Positions 23,763 through 35,089 of a DNA stretch of 64,000 bases are shown one piece after another; within the stretch, counting starts at the first letter, position 1, and each line of letters opens with the position of its first letter. Under the pieces are notes generated by a model that searched no databases, had not been told where the DNA came from, and was given only the letters and a program-made list of their open reading frames with translations. Origin of the DNA: Ampullaceana balthica (taxonomy: Eukaryota > Mollusca > Gastropoda > Lymnaeidae); NCBI GenBank assembly GCA_944989445.1, contig CALYLW010000214.1, positions 992,001 through 1,056,000 of the forward strand, given 5' to 3'. The position numbers and the translations under genes were made by a program.

Positions 23763-24203
23763 CAGTTATGTTATAGGGAACGTCCCCCTTAGTTATGTTA
23801 TAGGGAACGTCCCCCTTAGTTATGTTACAGGGAACGTCCCCCTTAGTTATGTTATAGGGAACGTCCCCCTTAGTTATGTTATAGGGAACGTCCCCCTTAG
23901 TTATGTTATAGGGAACGTCCCCCTTAGTTATGTTATAGGGAACGTCCCCCTTAGTTATGTTATAGGGAACTTCCCCCTTAGTTATTTATATAGGGAACGT
24001 CCCCCTTAGTTATGTTATAGGAAACGTCCCCCTTAGTTATGTTATAGGGAACGTCCCCCTTAGTTATGTTATAGGGAACGTCCCCCTTAGTTATGTTATA
24101 GGGAACGTCCCCCTTAGTTATGTTATAGGGAACGTCCCCCTTAGTTATGTTATAGGGAACGTCCCCCTTAGTTATGTTATAGGGAACGTCCCCCTTAGTT
24201 ATG
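23763..24203. repeat. 27-bp minisatellite (TTAGTTATGTTATAGGGAAC), about 16 copies
   Basis: Nearly identical units of TTAGTTATGTTATAGGGAAC plus GTCCCCC. One unit (about 23,980) has a TTTATA variant and one (about 24,020) has GGAAAC. Confidence 0.97.
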
Positions 24204-24488
24204 CTTAACTTACTTGTACTAGATCCGACACCGGCGGCGTAGCATACACCGCAGAATTGCTAGTAAATAGACAGTGCAAAGAAAGGGGGATAAGAACGGG
24301 CACAAACAGCAGCACGATGAAGTCAGAACAAAGCGAGTGAACGTGGCTTAAAGATGAGAGAAATGGGACATACCAAAGAGCATTTAAAAAACAAAACAAA
24401 AAAAAACAACATACATACATAGATACATACAAACAAACACAAATAAAAATATAATTTAAAAAACCCATAAAAACCAAAGTTTATTTTA

Positions 24489-25893
24489 CTATAAATCCTT
24501 TATATATGAGACATAACTAACGGCATGTTTCATATGATACGCACCGTGCGACAGACAAGCATAAACATTTACAAAAATATAGAGAGATAAAGTAAAAATG
24601 AATTCATTTAATTAGAGTACATTCGATCGCTGTGAAATTTTTTGATAGATCATTTTTATCGTCGCCGCGAGTCTGTCAGCAAAATTTCAGCTCGATAGGA
24701 TACCGGGAAGTGTTGTAAAAATCGATCCAAAGTTTTTGCGACAGACAGACGCTACGAATTAATATAATGGATTTTTTTAAAACCCGTAAAAGCAAAGTTT
24801 TTTACTATAAATCTTTTATAAAGGAGGCATAACGAAAAGTATGTTCATTATAATACGCATCGCACCACAATCCAAAAGTCCAAAATTTTAGTTATGTCTC
24901 ATATATTGAGGATTTATAGAAATAAAAACCACTACAGTCTGCCTGCTAAATTTCAGCTCGATTTGATCAAGGGAAAATGGTTATAAAAACATATTGAAAA
25001 TAATGCGTATTTTGCGTCAGATAAGAATAAAAATTTAAAGATCGGGTATATATTTTTAAAAAGTATCGTCAATACAATAATACGCGCCGCATCGCACGAC
25101 AAGAAAGTATTAAAAAGGTTGTTCAATATAATACGCACCACGACACTCTAGCACAAAATTAACATGCTACAAAGAGATAGACAGAGATCTAAAAATTCAT
25201 TAATATAATTACAGTACATTCGATAGATCTGAATTTTTGATAAATCATTTTTATTTTCGGCCAGATCTGCCTGCAAAGTTTCAGCTCGCTAGCATACGGG
25301 GAAGTGGGTTACAATCGATCCAAAAAAATTTCTGCAAACAATCAACCAGAAACCACAAGTTAATATAAAGGATTTAATTTTTTTTTAAACTGTAACAAAC
25401 CAAGTTTTTGACTATAAATCCTTTATATAGGAGACATAACTAAAAGAATGTTCATTATAATACGCAGCGCAAGACAATACAAAATTACAAAATTTTAGTT
25501 ACGTCTCGTAAAACATGTTTGATATAATGCGCACAGATCGGGAATACATTTATCAAAAGTATTGTCAATATAATACGCACCGAATCGCGCAACAGGAAAG
25601 TATTAAAAATGTCCTTCAATATAATACGCATCGCGACACTCTATCTCAAAAGTTAACATGACACATAGAGATAAATAAAATAATCTAAAAATTCAATAAT
25701 TTAATTACAGTACATGCGATCGATCTGAAATTTTGATACATCATTTTTATCATTGGCACGAGTCTGCCTGCAAAATGTCAGCTCGCTAGCTTACAAGGAA
25801 GTGGGTTAAAAATCGATCCTAATTCTTTTCGGCAAACAATCAAACAATCAAGCAAGGGCTCAAACAGACAGTACAAGTTAATATAAAGGATTT
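24489..25893 (-). repeat. Tandem array B: about three monomers, inverted relative to array A
   Basis: Units at about 24,489-24,776, 24,804-25,372 and 25,409-25,893. Each begins TATAAATCCTTTATA and ends AGTTAATATAAAGGATTT. Inner AAATTTCAGCTCG, GAAGTGGGTTA and AATACGCACCGCG motifs define subfamily B. It converges on array A with only the (CA)n and 27-bp tracts between. Single copies at 42,098, 43,345 and 59,425. Confidence 0.8.
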
Positions 25894-26059
25894 AATAAAA
25901 AAAATTTAAACGTAAAAAACGAAGTTTTTGACTATAAATCCGTTATGAACTTTCTTCTTCTTCTTCTTCGTTCTCAATTTGAGTATTGCGTGCCGACGAG
26001 TTTTGCGCCAAATGGCCCGTGGTCTCCGACTTCAGCCTGCTGTTTTTTCTGGATGTGCT

Positions 26060-26300
26060 TCCATAGCCTTTGGTCAGCCAAGACCGTCTGCAAGGCAGCA
26101 GTTGATTTTGGCAAGTGATGCAGCGTTCACATGCCACGGCTATAAGGGTTCCACGCATTACCAGCCGCCTTTTATTTTCCCTAAATATGCGTTAGGTACC
26201 CACTCGAAGCTGGGTGGACTCGGGGACGCCCTGGGCCCCGGGAACAAATCCATGGCTTCCCATGGATTCGAATCCGTGACCATCGGTACGCCAGTATCAT
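26060..26300 (-). mobile_element. tRNA-derived SINE, diverged copy
   Basis: Minus-strand GGATTCGAATCCATGGGAAG, CCCGGGGCCCAGGGCGTCC, and TGCATCACTTGCCAA match the SINE consensus seen at 12,841 and 37,543. The tail differs and runs on to about 25,940. Confidence 0.7.
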
Positions 26301-26515
26301 GGGTATTGCTTGCATATAAAATACCAGTTACTGCAATATCTGATATGCCGTTATGGTCAACACTGTTAAAATGTTTAGCCACAGGACATTGAGCCTGTTT
26401 ATTTATATTATACAAGTGTTCTCTAAACCGATCTCCAAGACGACGACCAGTCTCATCCACGTCCATGATAGAATCCACATGGAAAATAGACTCATAAAAA
26501 GATTTGGTACGTTGG
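26300..26515 (-). pseudogene. Penelope-like element GIY-YIG endonuclease fragment
   Basis: The minus strand reads DETGRRLGDRFREHLYNI, then PVAKHFNSVDHNGISDIAV. This matches the (V/I)GETGR.L..RF.EH...I...PV..HF....H...D. pattern of GIY-YIG domains in Penelope-like retroelements. The first Tyr motifs are lost (VDET in place of GET), and no reverse transcriptase is adjacent. It is a short relic next to a SINE. Confidence 0.65.
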
Positions 26516-26734
26516 CTCCATATGGAATTAACCAAATTCATAATTTTACTTAACTGCAGAATCTTGTTCCCGTTGTGGTTTTTACTGTAACTTTGGATAC
26601 TTCCCCCTTTTTCCTATATCCAGTGTCCATGTTTGTTTTTGTTTTTCCTTTCTTTTTTATTTAACATAAATATTTTAAAATACAATATGTTTTAAGAATG
26701 TTATTATTACGTATGTAAGTATTGTAAGAATGTA

Positions 26735-26795
26735 TTTTATGATGTACTGATGAAGGCATTAGCCGAAACGTTTAATGTCGTATCAGTCTAAAATT
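26735..26795 (+). ncRNA. Hammerhead-ribozyme-like motif
   Basis: CTGATGA at 26,747-26,753, then GGC-ATTA-GCC (26,755-26,764), then GAAAC, then ACG...CGT closing a short stem III, with A at 26,782 as the potential cleavage base. Hammerheads are known in the pseudo-LTRs of Penelope-like elements, and a GIY-YIG relic lies 230 bp away but on the other strand. One extra A sits between CTGATGA and stem II, and stem I has mismatches, so activity is doubtful. Confidence 0.45.
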
Positions 26796-26799
26796 AAAG

Positions 26800-27773
26800 C
26801 TCAAATTTATTGTTTTCATTGCACAATTTGTTTGTGTATTTTGTATTTTATTTAAAAGCTTTATTGCAGTCCCATTCTATATGATGTATTAATCTTAAAT
26901 ATCAAGTGCAAGTTGCCAGTAGAGATATTCTCTTCTAAAGGCATCTGAAGTAATATTGAGAAAAATAACGAGTCAACGTGAGATTTTCAACTCGATACTC
27001 AATGCAAGTTATTTGCGAGAAGCACTTTCCCCTTATTAACCACATTCGTGTCGGAATGGGTTTTTGTAGTTATCATTCCAACCAATCTGGCATCAGCGCG
27101 ACCACGGCGCTCTGTCCTTGACCTCGGGCCGATAGCCAATGCAAATAGCTACATTGATTTCAAAAATGGTTTTAAGTCCCGTTGGGGCAGTTATCGCTTA
27201 TATGTCAAAATAAATTGGTCCATAGGTTTAGAAATATGTACTTTATTAGTTTGTTATAGTACGGCTAAGGGTAACCACGCAGTTAGAGATAGTGCTGGAT
27301 TATTAAAAAAAAATTTTGGTGTGGGGAAAAGAGAAAGAGGGGCCGAGAGATAATGCTGGAAATTGTCTTTGAAAAGGACGTTTAAAGCTGTTACTGTTTC
27401 GTTAAACGATTAAATGTTACCAAACAGCTCAAGCTCGGGTTTTCCAAACCTTTGAGTACGAAGCGCCTTGTTATACTTTGTGGGAAAACTTTACAACAGA
27501 ACCACCTTTAACTTTTCAGTTCCGATACATTAAGGTGTTTTGTTTGTTTTTTGTGGAACACTCCGTATTTCCATATTTTATTTCATTTTGTACGTTTCAT
27601 GAGGAACTTTAATGAATTATACATTATTCTTACAATTTTGTCCCTACTTTATCAGATATTCAATACTGTTTTGTAAAGTAAATTGTACTAAGTAGAATCT
27701 TATGTATAAACAGTGCTGGATTTAACTATTTGCTAAAGAAATTAAAATAAGCAAAACAATTGCTATCTACAAA
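26800..27773. other. Sequence without supported features
   Basis: The ORF at 27,048-27,353 (101 aa) shows no recognisable domain and has no splice or family support. The rest is AT-rich and unannotated. Confidence 0.4.
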
Positions 27774-28170
27774 TTGCTGATAAAATTACGGGAGTCGAAC
27801 GAAAAGAGATTTTTCAAAAATTACCTCACCAACATTGTTCCAGATATTATTACCCATCGTTTGGCGTATGTTTCAACAGATGGCTGTTATGGTTGCCGAG
27901 AAATTTATAAAATACTATTTTTTTTTATAAAAAAATATATTTTCCAGGAAATACAGTTTACCTTTTCGGGTTTTGTGTGTGTGTGGCCCTTGCACTCCTT
28001 TGGGACATTCTTAACATATTTGCAAAAAGACCCGAACGCTCTATCTGGTTCAGGAGTAGTTGCTTGTGCAAGCTCGAACAGACATCCATACGGACAGATT
28101 TTTCAAGCCTATAAGCCCAATTTCCCCATGGGGAAATTGCGCTATATTCACATGAAAAAACAAACAAACT
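27774..28170 (+). repeat. Dispersed repeat, inverted partner of 8,870-9,300
   Basis: Begins GGAGTCGAACGAAAAGAGAT shortly after 27,788 and shares GTTTCAACAGATGGCTGTTA-type sequence with the reverse of 9,100-9,200. The 137-aa frame across it is shared only in part and has no known domain. Confidence 0.55.
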
Positions 28171-28374
28171 TATCAAAGGATCGTTAATGAATTGTTGCTT
28201 GCCAACTTAAAAGATAAAGTGGTTAAAGATGTAAATTTGGTTTTTCCACTCAGTCTATCTGGAAAAACCGTATCTTTTTGCTCAATCATCTCCTAGTAAC
28301 TAGGCTGTGTAATGTTAAGCAATTAATGGCGCAGGAAATTAATCAGGAAATCAATTCATGGTTTAAGCGATAGA

Positions 28375-29020
28375 CTGTGTAAGCTACAAGTGCTGTACGC
28401 AATATGTGGTGCAGTAAGCAATAAGCTGTGTAAGCATTAGGCGGTGCAAGCAATAGACGCTGTGAGCAATGAGCAGTGTAAGGAATATGCGGTGTAATCA
28501 ATAGGCGGTGTGAGCAGTAGCTGATGTTAGCAAGAGGCGGTGTAAGAAAGAGGTGATTTAAGCAATAGGTGCTGTCAGCTATTGACGGTGTAAGCAGAAG
28601 GTGGTGAAAACAAAAGGCGGTTTAAGCAAAAGGCGGCGAAAACAATAGGCGGTGTAAGCAACAGGCTGTGTAAGCAATAGATGATGTTATCAAGCGGCTG
28701 TGTAAGCAAAAGGGATGAAAGCAATAGGTGCCGTAAGCTATTGTGTTAGCAATAGCTGGTGTAAGCAATTTTAAAGCAATAGGCGCGCGACTAAAATATT
28801 ACTTCCTTAGACCAGCTAATCCTTTCCCCCTCATTTTCGGGTTTAATTAGAGTGTTGGCATTTTGATATAAATAAGAAGGTTTTGGTTGAGTTTCGGGCA
28901 CGCGGCCTAAAAGTTTGCCATCACTTGGTTAATCAATACGTGGTGTAAGCAAAATGTTGTATAAGCAATGGGCGACGTAAGCTAATGGCGGTGAAAGTAA
29001 TATGTGGTGTAACCAAAAGG
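28375..29020. repeat. Degenerate ~20-bp repeat (GGCGGTGTAAGCAATA)
   Basis: Many imperfect GTGTAAGCAATAGGCG-like units at 28,375-28,790 and again at 28,935-29,020. An unrelated stretch separates the two parts. Confidence 0.7.
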
Positions 29021-29023
29021 CGC

Positions 29024-29320
29024 TATCTTCTTATCTTATCTTATCTATACAGACGCTCCTTCTATGCAGAAGATAGTTGCGTCCACAGACCATGACAGAT
29101 GATATGTTGGCAAGTGATGCAGCATTCACAGGCCACGGCTTTGTGGGTTCCACGCATTACTCAGCCGCCTAACTACATGTAGTGTTAGGTACCCATTCGG
29201 AGCGGGGTGACTCAGGGACGCCCTAGGCCCCGGGAACAAACCCTTGCCTTCACACGGATTCGAACCCGTGACCATCGGTACGACAGTACAGTGCGCTGCC
29301 ACTCGACCACCGCGTCCCCA
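29024..29320 (-). mobile_element. tRNA-derived SINE, copy 2 (near full length)
   Basis: Minus strand GGGGACGCGGTGGTCGAGTG, GGGTTCGAATCCGTGTGAAG and a (GATAA)n tail. It is nearly identical to 12,841-13,133, which suggests recent activity. Confidence 0.9.
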
Positions 29321-29504
29321 TAGAGTCAATGACTCATTATTTTTTTTTATTTTTTTAATTTTTCCTCTTAAAAGATGGAGGCTAACAATTGAACGTACCA
29401 ACACCAACGACGTATTTAATTCAGCGGAACTTGTATGTCAGTGCTACTCAAAGTGGTGGTCCGCGGACCGGTGCCGGTCCGAAGGCCATCCGCCGACGGT
29501 CCGC

Positions 29505-30430
29505 AGATTATATCAAGAAAAGTCCTTCATTTACAACCATCAATTCTAGCCCCATAGATTATATCAAGAAAAGTCCTTCATTTACAACCATCAATTCTAG
29601 CCCTATAGAATATATCAAGAAAAGTCCTTCATTTACAACCATCAATTCTAGCCCCATAGAATATATCAAGAAAAGTCCTTCATTTACAACCATCAATTCT
29701 AGCCCCATAGATTATATCAAGAAAAGTCCTTCATTTACAACCATCAATTCTAGCCCCATAGAATATATCAAGAAAAGTCCTTCATTTACAACCATCAATT
29801 CTAGCCCCATAGAATATATCAAGAAAAGTCCTTCATTTACAACCATCAATTCTAGCCCCATAGAATATATCAAGAAGAGTCCTTCATTTACAACCATCAA
29901 TTCTAGCCCTATAGAATATATCAAGAAAAGTCCTTCATTTACAACCATCAATTCTAGCCCTATAGAATATATCAAGAAAAGTCCTTCATTTACAACCATC
30001 AATTCTAGCCCTATAGAATATATCAAGAAAAGTCCTTCATTTACAACCATCAATTCTAGCCCCATAGAATATATCAAGAAAAGTCCTTCATTTACAACCA
30101 TCAATTCTAGCCCCATAGATTATATCAAGAAAAGTCCTTCATTTACAACCATCAATTCTAGCCCCATAGAATATATCAAGAAAAGTCCTTCATTTACAAC
30201 CATCAATTCTAGCCCCATAGAATATATCAAAAAAAGTCCTTCATTTACAACCATCAATTCTAGCCCCATAGAATATATCAAGAAGAGTCCTTCATTTACA
30301 ACCATCAATTCTAGCCCTATAGAATATATCAAGAAAAGTCCTTCATTTACAACCATCAATTCTAGCCCTATAGAATATATCAAGAAAAGTCCTTCATTTA
30401 CAACCATCAATTCTAGCCCTATAGAATATG
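29505..30430. repeat. 51-bp minisatellite, about 18 copies
   Basis: Unit contains TATATCAAGAAAAGTCCTTC and CATCAATTCTAGCCCCATAG. Being 17 codons long it stays open in frame on both strands. Variants (GAA/GAT, CCC/CCT, AAG/GAG) are scattered and shared by neighbouring units. The same segment occurs once in sister MITEs. Confidence 0.97.
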
Positions 30431-30513
30431 TCTTTTTTTTTGGCAATAAGCGCATACAGTGAAACAAATAAAATGAAATAAATTACATTTCGCTACCACG
30501 TCATTACAGATAA

Positions 30514-30773
30514 GGTCCATAAAGTACGTCACGCTCCAGAGGGGGGGAGGGGTGTAAGAAAGTGTGACAGTTTGTGACAGGGGCGAGGGGGGGGTCCTGC
30601 CATGTGTGACGTCACGGTGTTTTTATATGAACTTTTAATTATTTTGTTAATAAAAAAACATTTTTGTTCGAAAGTGTGACGTACTTTAGGGGGGGGGGTC
30701 CGAGATTTATGACAGGGGGGGAGTGGGGGTTAAAATGGTCAAAAATAGCGTGACGTACTTTATGGACGGCCCC
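30514..30773. mobile_element. GGGGCCGTCC MITE, short form, copy 2 (nested)
   Basis: Bounded by GGTCCATAAAGTACGTCACG and TATGGACGGCCCC, with TAA duplicated at 30,511-30,513 and 30,774-30,776. It splits the hAT MITE exactly where sister copies read continuously, so it is the younger insertion. Confidence 0.88.
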
Positions 30774-30851
30774 TAAAATAGTGCACTGTTGCCTGGAGCA
30801 ATGGGGAAAACTCCTGCCGATCCGCAATACTAAAATGTTTGAGAAGCACTG

Positions 30852-31328
30852 TTTTTGGTCAGTTACAACCCTAATGCACCGACGTTGGAAATGGCAGCCT
30901 CGTGTCAAGGACATAACTAAACATCGTATTGGTTCAATGTCTGCAGGTTCCACACCATTCCAGCCCATGACTTGACCGTTGAGAGAGACGTCGGACGGGA
31001 TAGTCTTTAGCGCTTATATAATTTCTGTAACTACGACCACGCAGCCGCCGTCCCTCCCCCTCCCCTTATCCCCCCCCCCAACTGTTGGAAGTCCGTCTCC
31101 GTTCGTGTTTCGTTCGACACATCCCATGTCCTAGATTGAATGATAAAACACAAAATCTTGAGACTGAAGTTGAAGCTTACACTAAAGCCTACCTCTTTAT
31201 TCTTTTCGTAAACACGGAAAATTTGGGATTATAAAAGCAAATGATAGCGTCAGTTTTTTTAAAAGTTTTTTTTAAAAAAAAATCTTAAGTGGGTACCGAA
31301 ACTTTTAAAGTGGGTTTTGAGCACATAA
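30852..31328. other. Sequence without supported features
   Basis: Non-repetitive, mixed composition. No exon or transposon termini recognised. Confidence 0.4.
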
Positions 31329-31735
31329 GGGGCCGTCCATAAATGACGTCACGTGCCTAGTGGGGATGGTGGAAGGGGGGTCACCCATTTGTGACGATGT
31401 GTAATGAGGGGGTGGGGGGTGTTTAAGAAATCTGACGTCACATCCAAAACATGCAACTTTAAATGAAAGTTCCACTTACGTATTTGATTGATTGCAATTT
31501 ATTTAATGTCGTTTTCAATGGATTCACGCGTGTTACGATATTAGATGGCATGCATACACTAAATACATTGTTTAAATGATCAAAAATTAATTGGCAACAT
31601 GCTAATTTTCAATTAGAAAATACGGCTTTTTGGGGTGGGGGGGTCAAAGCTTTGTGACGTCATATAGGAGGGGCGTCTAAGTCTTTGTGACGGGGGGGGG
31701 GTAAAAATCGGCCAAAATCATTTATGTACGGCCCC
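31329..31735. mobile_element. GGGGCCGTCC MITE, long form, copy 3
   Basis: Ends GGGGCCGTCCATAAATGACG and TTATGTACGGCCCC, with TAA on both flanks (31,326-31,328; 31,736-31,738). It matches copies 1, 2, 4 and 5 in inverse orientation. Confidence 0.88.
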
Positions 31736-31969
31736 TAATTCTTGCGGGTGTGTTTCGAGAAAAGCAACTGTCACATTGTAATCACACGAAAGACACATCT
31801 AACTTTACAGGCAAGTGTCACACATCATATATATATATATTTACCCTCAATTATCGCTGACTGCCTCACGCCTAACGCTAAGGGACATCACTCTGCTTTT
31901 TTTTAAAAATCGAAAATATAGTCTTAAAAATCATAATCCTTTTGGTTTTCAGATTAACATTAACCAAAC

Positions 31970-32390
31970 AACAAACGAACCTTTTAGGTCAGCATTTGTG
32001 TTGTAAACAGTGTTGACTGACTCAAAGAGTTATTTTTTGGAGCAGTAATTTGGTGCGCTGCTTTCTTAGGTTAGTTTTTAAAAATCGTGTTGTGATTAGC
32101 ACTGTAAAAAATATTACATGTATATAAATACTTTGTGTACATTTCAGGAATATTTCGTATTTATCATACAAGGATAAGTTACTTGGGTATTTGACCCCAA
32201 AAAAGTGGGCGCCGTAGGCGCCCTAACACCAATATTATAAAATACTTTGTGTACATTTAAGGAAGTTTAATATTACGTATTTATCATACAAGGACTAGTT
32301 CGTGAAAAAGGTGGGCGCCGTAGGCGCCTTAAAAAAGTGAGCGCCGCAGGCGCCACGGCACCGCAGCACAAACTAGTTACAGATATTGCA
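31970..32390. repeat. ~115-bp tandem duplication with GGCGCC palindromes
   Basis: AATACTTTGTGTACATTT...CGTATTTATCATACAAGGA is duplicated at about 32,129 and 32,238. Each copy ends in GTGGGCGCCGTAGGCGCC, and a third palindrome follows at 32,338. The flank GCAGTAATTTGGTGCGCTGC recurs near 19,709, so this is part of a dispersed repeat. Confidence 0.6.
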
Positions 32391-33142
32391 GTAAAAACGT
32401 GAGTCGCACGAAATACAAACATCATATAAAAGGCAAGAGTCACTCAAACGACATTTCTCAAGCGAAAGTCAAGTCACGCGGAAGAAAAATTGTCTCGAAA
32501 AACAATTCAACTAATGGAACGCTCATTCGGAAAAGATTTAACAAACATAATTTCAATTTCAAAAATGAATATGTAAATAAAAGAAATATCCGGGTTTTAA
32601 GGTCAACACTCATTTGTTTAAAACCAAGATAATCAAAGTCGGTTAACGCCCCTTTGAAATTTTTAAAGTGATCCTTGGATTAAATCACTTATCAGTCGCA
32701 CATTGTATTGTGAAGAGAGAGGACCACATCGTGTCCGATAACACACCACCAGTACGCGAATTGGTGAACTACTCGCTGACGTCCTTCGTGAGCCTTTCAA
32801 CAACTGGGACTCAGGACATTTTATCTTATTTCAAATTATAAACAACCATTGAGCGCTACTGAGGTAAAGACAGAAATATTCTTCATTTTGTTGCTGTAAG
32901 CTTGATATTTAGTGGACCAGTTAAATGTTTTGAAATAGCTTGATTGTTTAATGAAGGATTTTAAAAATAAAATCTTGTCACCGTTTATGAAATTGTCTTT
33001 ATACTTGTAACCACTTCTTTACTTGCTTATTTTGCTACCTTATGTCACATTTGTTTATCTAGTTTTGTCCACTATCCTCTCTTTTCAATTCAGTTTCTTC
33101 TCAACGATTCCATTTTCATCAAATCGATCTACATTACTTTGA
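32391..33142. other. Unclassified sequence with a basic 77-aa ORF
   Basis: A Lys/Asn/Arg-rich frame at 32,399-32,632 has no recognisable domain. Nothing else is supported. Confidence 0.35.
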
Positions 33143-33310
33143 AGTAATTCGAATATTTACATAGTCGAAAACCTCCCTATATCGAATTAATTGTTTGGTC
33201 CCGGCCAAATTATGCGCCCATTGCCACCATTTTCTCTAACTCGAAAACTCCGTAAGTCGATTTTTTTTTGGTTCCCTTTGAGTCAGTGACGTTGCTATTT
33301 AAGTAGTCCA
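33143..33310 (-). repeat. Tigger/pogo-type MITE fragment
   Basis: It contains CTCGAAAACTCCGTAAGTCG and CCTCCCTATATCGAATTAATT, matching parts of 37,815-38,468. Truncated. Confidence 0.55.
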
Positions 33311-33770
33311 TTGTTCATTAGCCGTCGCAGTTTAATTTATTAGTCAACTGTTTTATATTTTCAGGCAATTAATTTGAGTTTTGGTCTATGATTTTATTTT
33401 CAATGGCAGTTAGTTTATTTAGTCAATCGTTTTATTTGCAAACTGTATATATATATTTTTCAGGATGAAATAATTAGATAAATGTCCGACTAATATTATA
33501 AAATATTATAATTACCCTAAATCCTGCTTACAAATTATTTTTCCTATAGCATTTTAGAAAGCCCTTTTTAAAGACGAAAACGCTATTATTTAGGCTTTAA
33601 ACTGCTACGGTAAGTAAATTAATGTATATCCCCTATTTAAGGTCACCCTCCGGTCCCCATTAGGTCCTTAATAGGGGGTTAGGTGTATACTTTAAATTAT
33701 GACATATCTTATAGTTTTACCTCTTATTTTAAGAAGCCTTTCGCAACGAAAACATATTAAAAACCTATCT

Positions 33771-34021
33771 GGGGCCGTCCATAAAGTACGTCACGCAATT
33801 TTTGACCATTTTAACCCCCCCTCCCCCTGTCACAAACTGTCACATTTCTAGGAATCCAAAGTATGTCACACTTTCGAAAAAAAATTAGTTAATTAAAATT
33901 TAATATATAACAGCGTGAGATCACACATGGCTGGACCCCCCTTCCCCCTGTCACAAACTGTCACACTTTCTTACACCCCCTCCCCCCCCTCTGGAGCGTG
34001 ACGTACTTTATTGACGGCCCC
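33771..34021. mobile_element. GGGGCCGTCC MITE, short form, copy 3
   Basis: Intact ends GGGGCCGTCCATAAAGTACG and TTATTGACGGCCCC. The two halves are near mirror images around the GTGAGATCACAC core. Flanks TCT / TAT suggest a mutated 3-bp duplication. Confidence 0.85.
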
Positions 34022-34227
34022 TATGCGATAAACAATTATTCAAGATCGGCTCAGTAACTTTGCTATTTTGTCAATTGAGAATGATGTAGCTAAGGATCTT
34101 GACAATAATAAACAAATTATTTCCGGATTTTGCAGCCGCCAAAGCTCGCAAGGTTTTTTTTTCACAGGGTGGAAGTAAAAGATACACCAAAACTACGCTA
34201 GTGTAGGCTATAATGTACTTTATAATG

Positions 34228-34340
<113 letters not shown>

Positions 34341-34530
34341 GTCAGTTAGCATACTAAAACAAATCATTTTAATTATTAACATCTTTTTTGAGCTTTAGAA
34401 TCTTCAATTAAATGAATAAAGCTGTAATTATTGATGTGTCAATGCTGACATGTTGTAGAGTGAAAATTTAAGTAAGTTAATGTTTTATTTCCCATTTTTT
34501 CAGTATATATGTAAAAATGCAATTTTTTGC

Positions 34531-34676
34531 ATGGGTCTCGCTCCTCGTCTGCTGCCTTGGGGCCTCGCTCCTCGTCTGCTGCCTTGGGGCCTCGCTCCTC
34601 GTCTGCTGCCTTGGGTCCCGCTCATAGTTTGCTGCCTTGGGTCCCGCTCATCGTTTGCTGCCTTGGGCTCAGCACA
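34531..34676. repeat. 27-bp minisatellite (CTCGCTCCTCGTCTGCTGCC)
   Basis: Five to six units: three identical (CTCGCTCCTCGTCTGCTGCC TTGGGGC), then variants with CCCGCTCATCGTTTGC. Confidence 0.9.
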
Positions 34677-35089
34677 CTCTAGGGCCGGCCCTGTATACGT
34701 GAATATATAATTTTACATCGGTAACGAGGAATATAGTTTTGTTCATGGGTAAAAAGAAATATACGAGTATTTTATTGTGCAGTATTCCCTCTCTTTTCGC
34801 GAGGGTTACGTTCTTTACCCGCAACTCCTCCCTCCAATGGCGAAAAACCGCGAATATTGGATGCAGTTTTAAAACGCCTATGTATGAGATTATATACGGT
34901 ACTAAATGCTTCCCAAACACTTTCTAAAGACACACTTACTCATTAATACAGTAATAATTTAGTAATATTGTATTGTATGCAGTTGATTATTTCACTAATA
35001 TGGTAATGATAATGTAAACGCATTTTAACTTTGTACTGCAAACAATATTATAATAAAAACAGAAACTTAAGTACAAGAGCAGGGGCGGA

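Larger units (their letters stand above)
29439..30851 (+). mobile_element. hAT MITE of the CAGTGCTTCTCAAA family, expanded by an internal minisatellite
   Basis: Starts CAGTGCTACTCAAAGTGG, ends GTTTGAGAAGCACTG; flanks TTGTATGT / TTTTTGGT partly agree. GGTCCGCGGACC and CCGCCGACGGTCCGCAG match the 46,117 and 19,097 copies. Its single internal segment has become about 18 copies (29,505-30,430). A short GGGGCCGTCC-type MITE is inserted at 30,514-30,773. Confidence 0.85.

Noticed and set aside
23763..24203. CRISPR-like regular repeats
   Set aside because: Units abut with no unique spacers; this is a minisatellite in a eukaryotic genome.
25979..26392. 137-aa ORF on the + strand
   Set aside because: It reads antisense through a SINE and the Penelope-like relic.
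29126..29549. Short ORFs of 93-101 aa
   Set aside because: They translate the tRNA-derived SINE.
29389..30462. 357-aa ORF with 17-residue repeats, open on both strands
   Set aside because: The 51-bp minisatellite inside a MITE, equally open on the opposite strand, has no start context or homology to a host protein.
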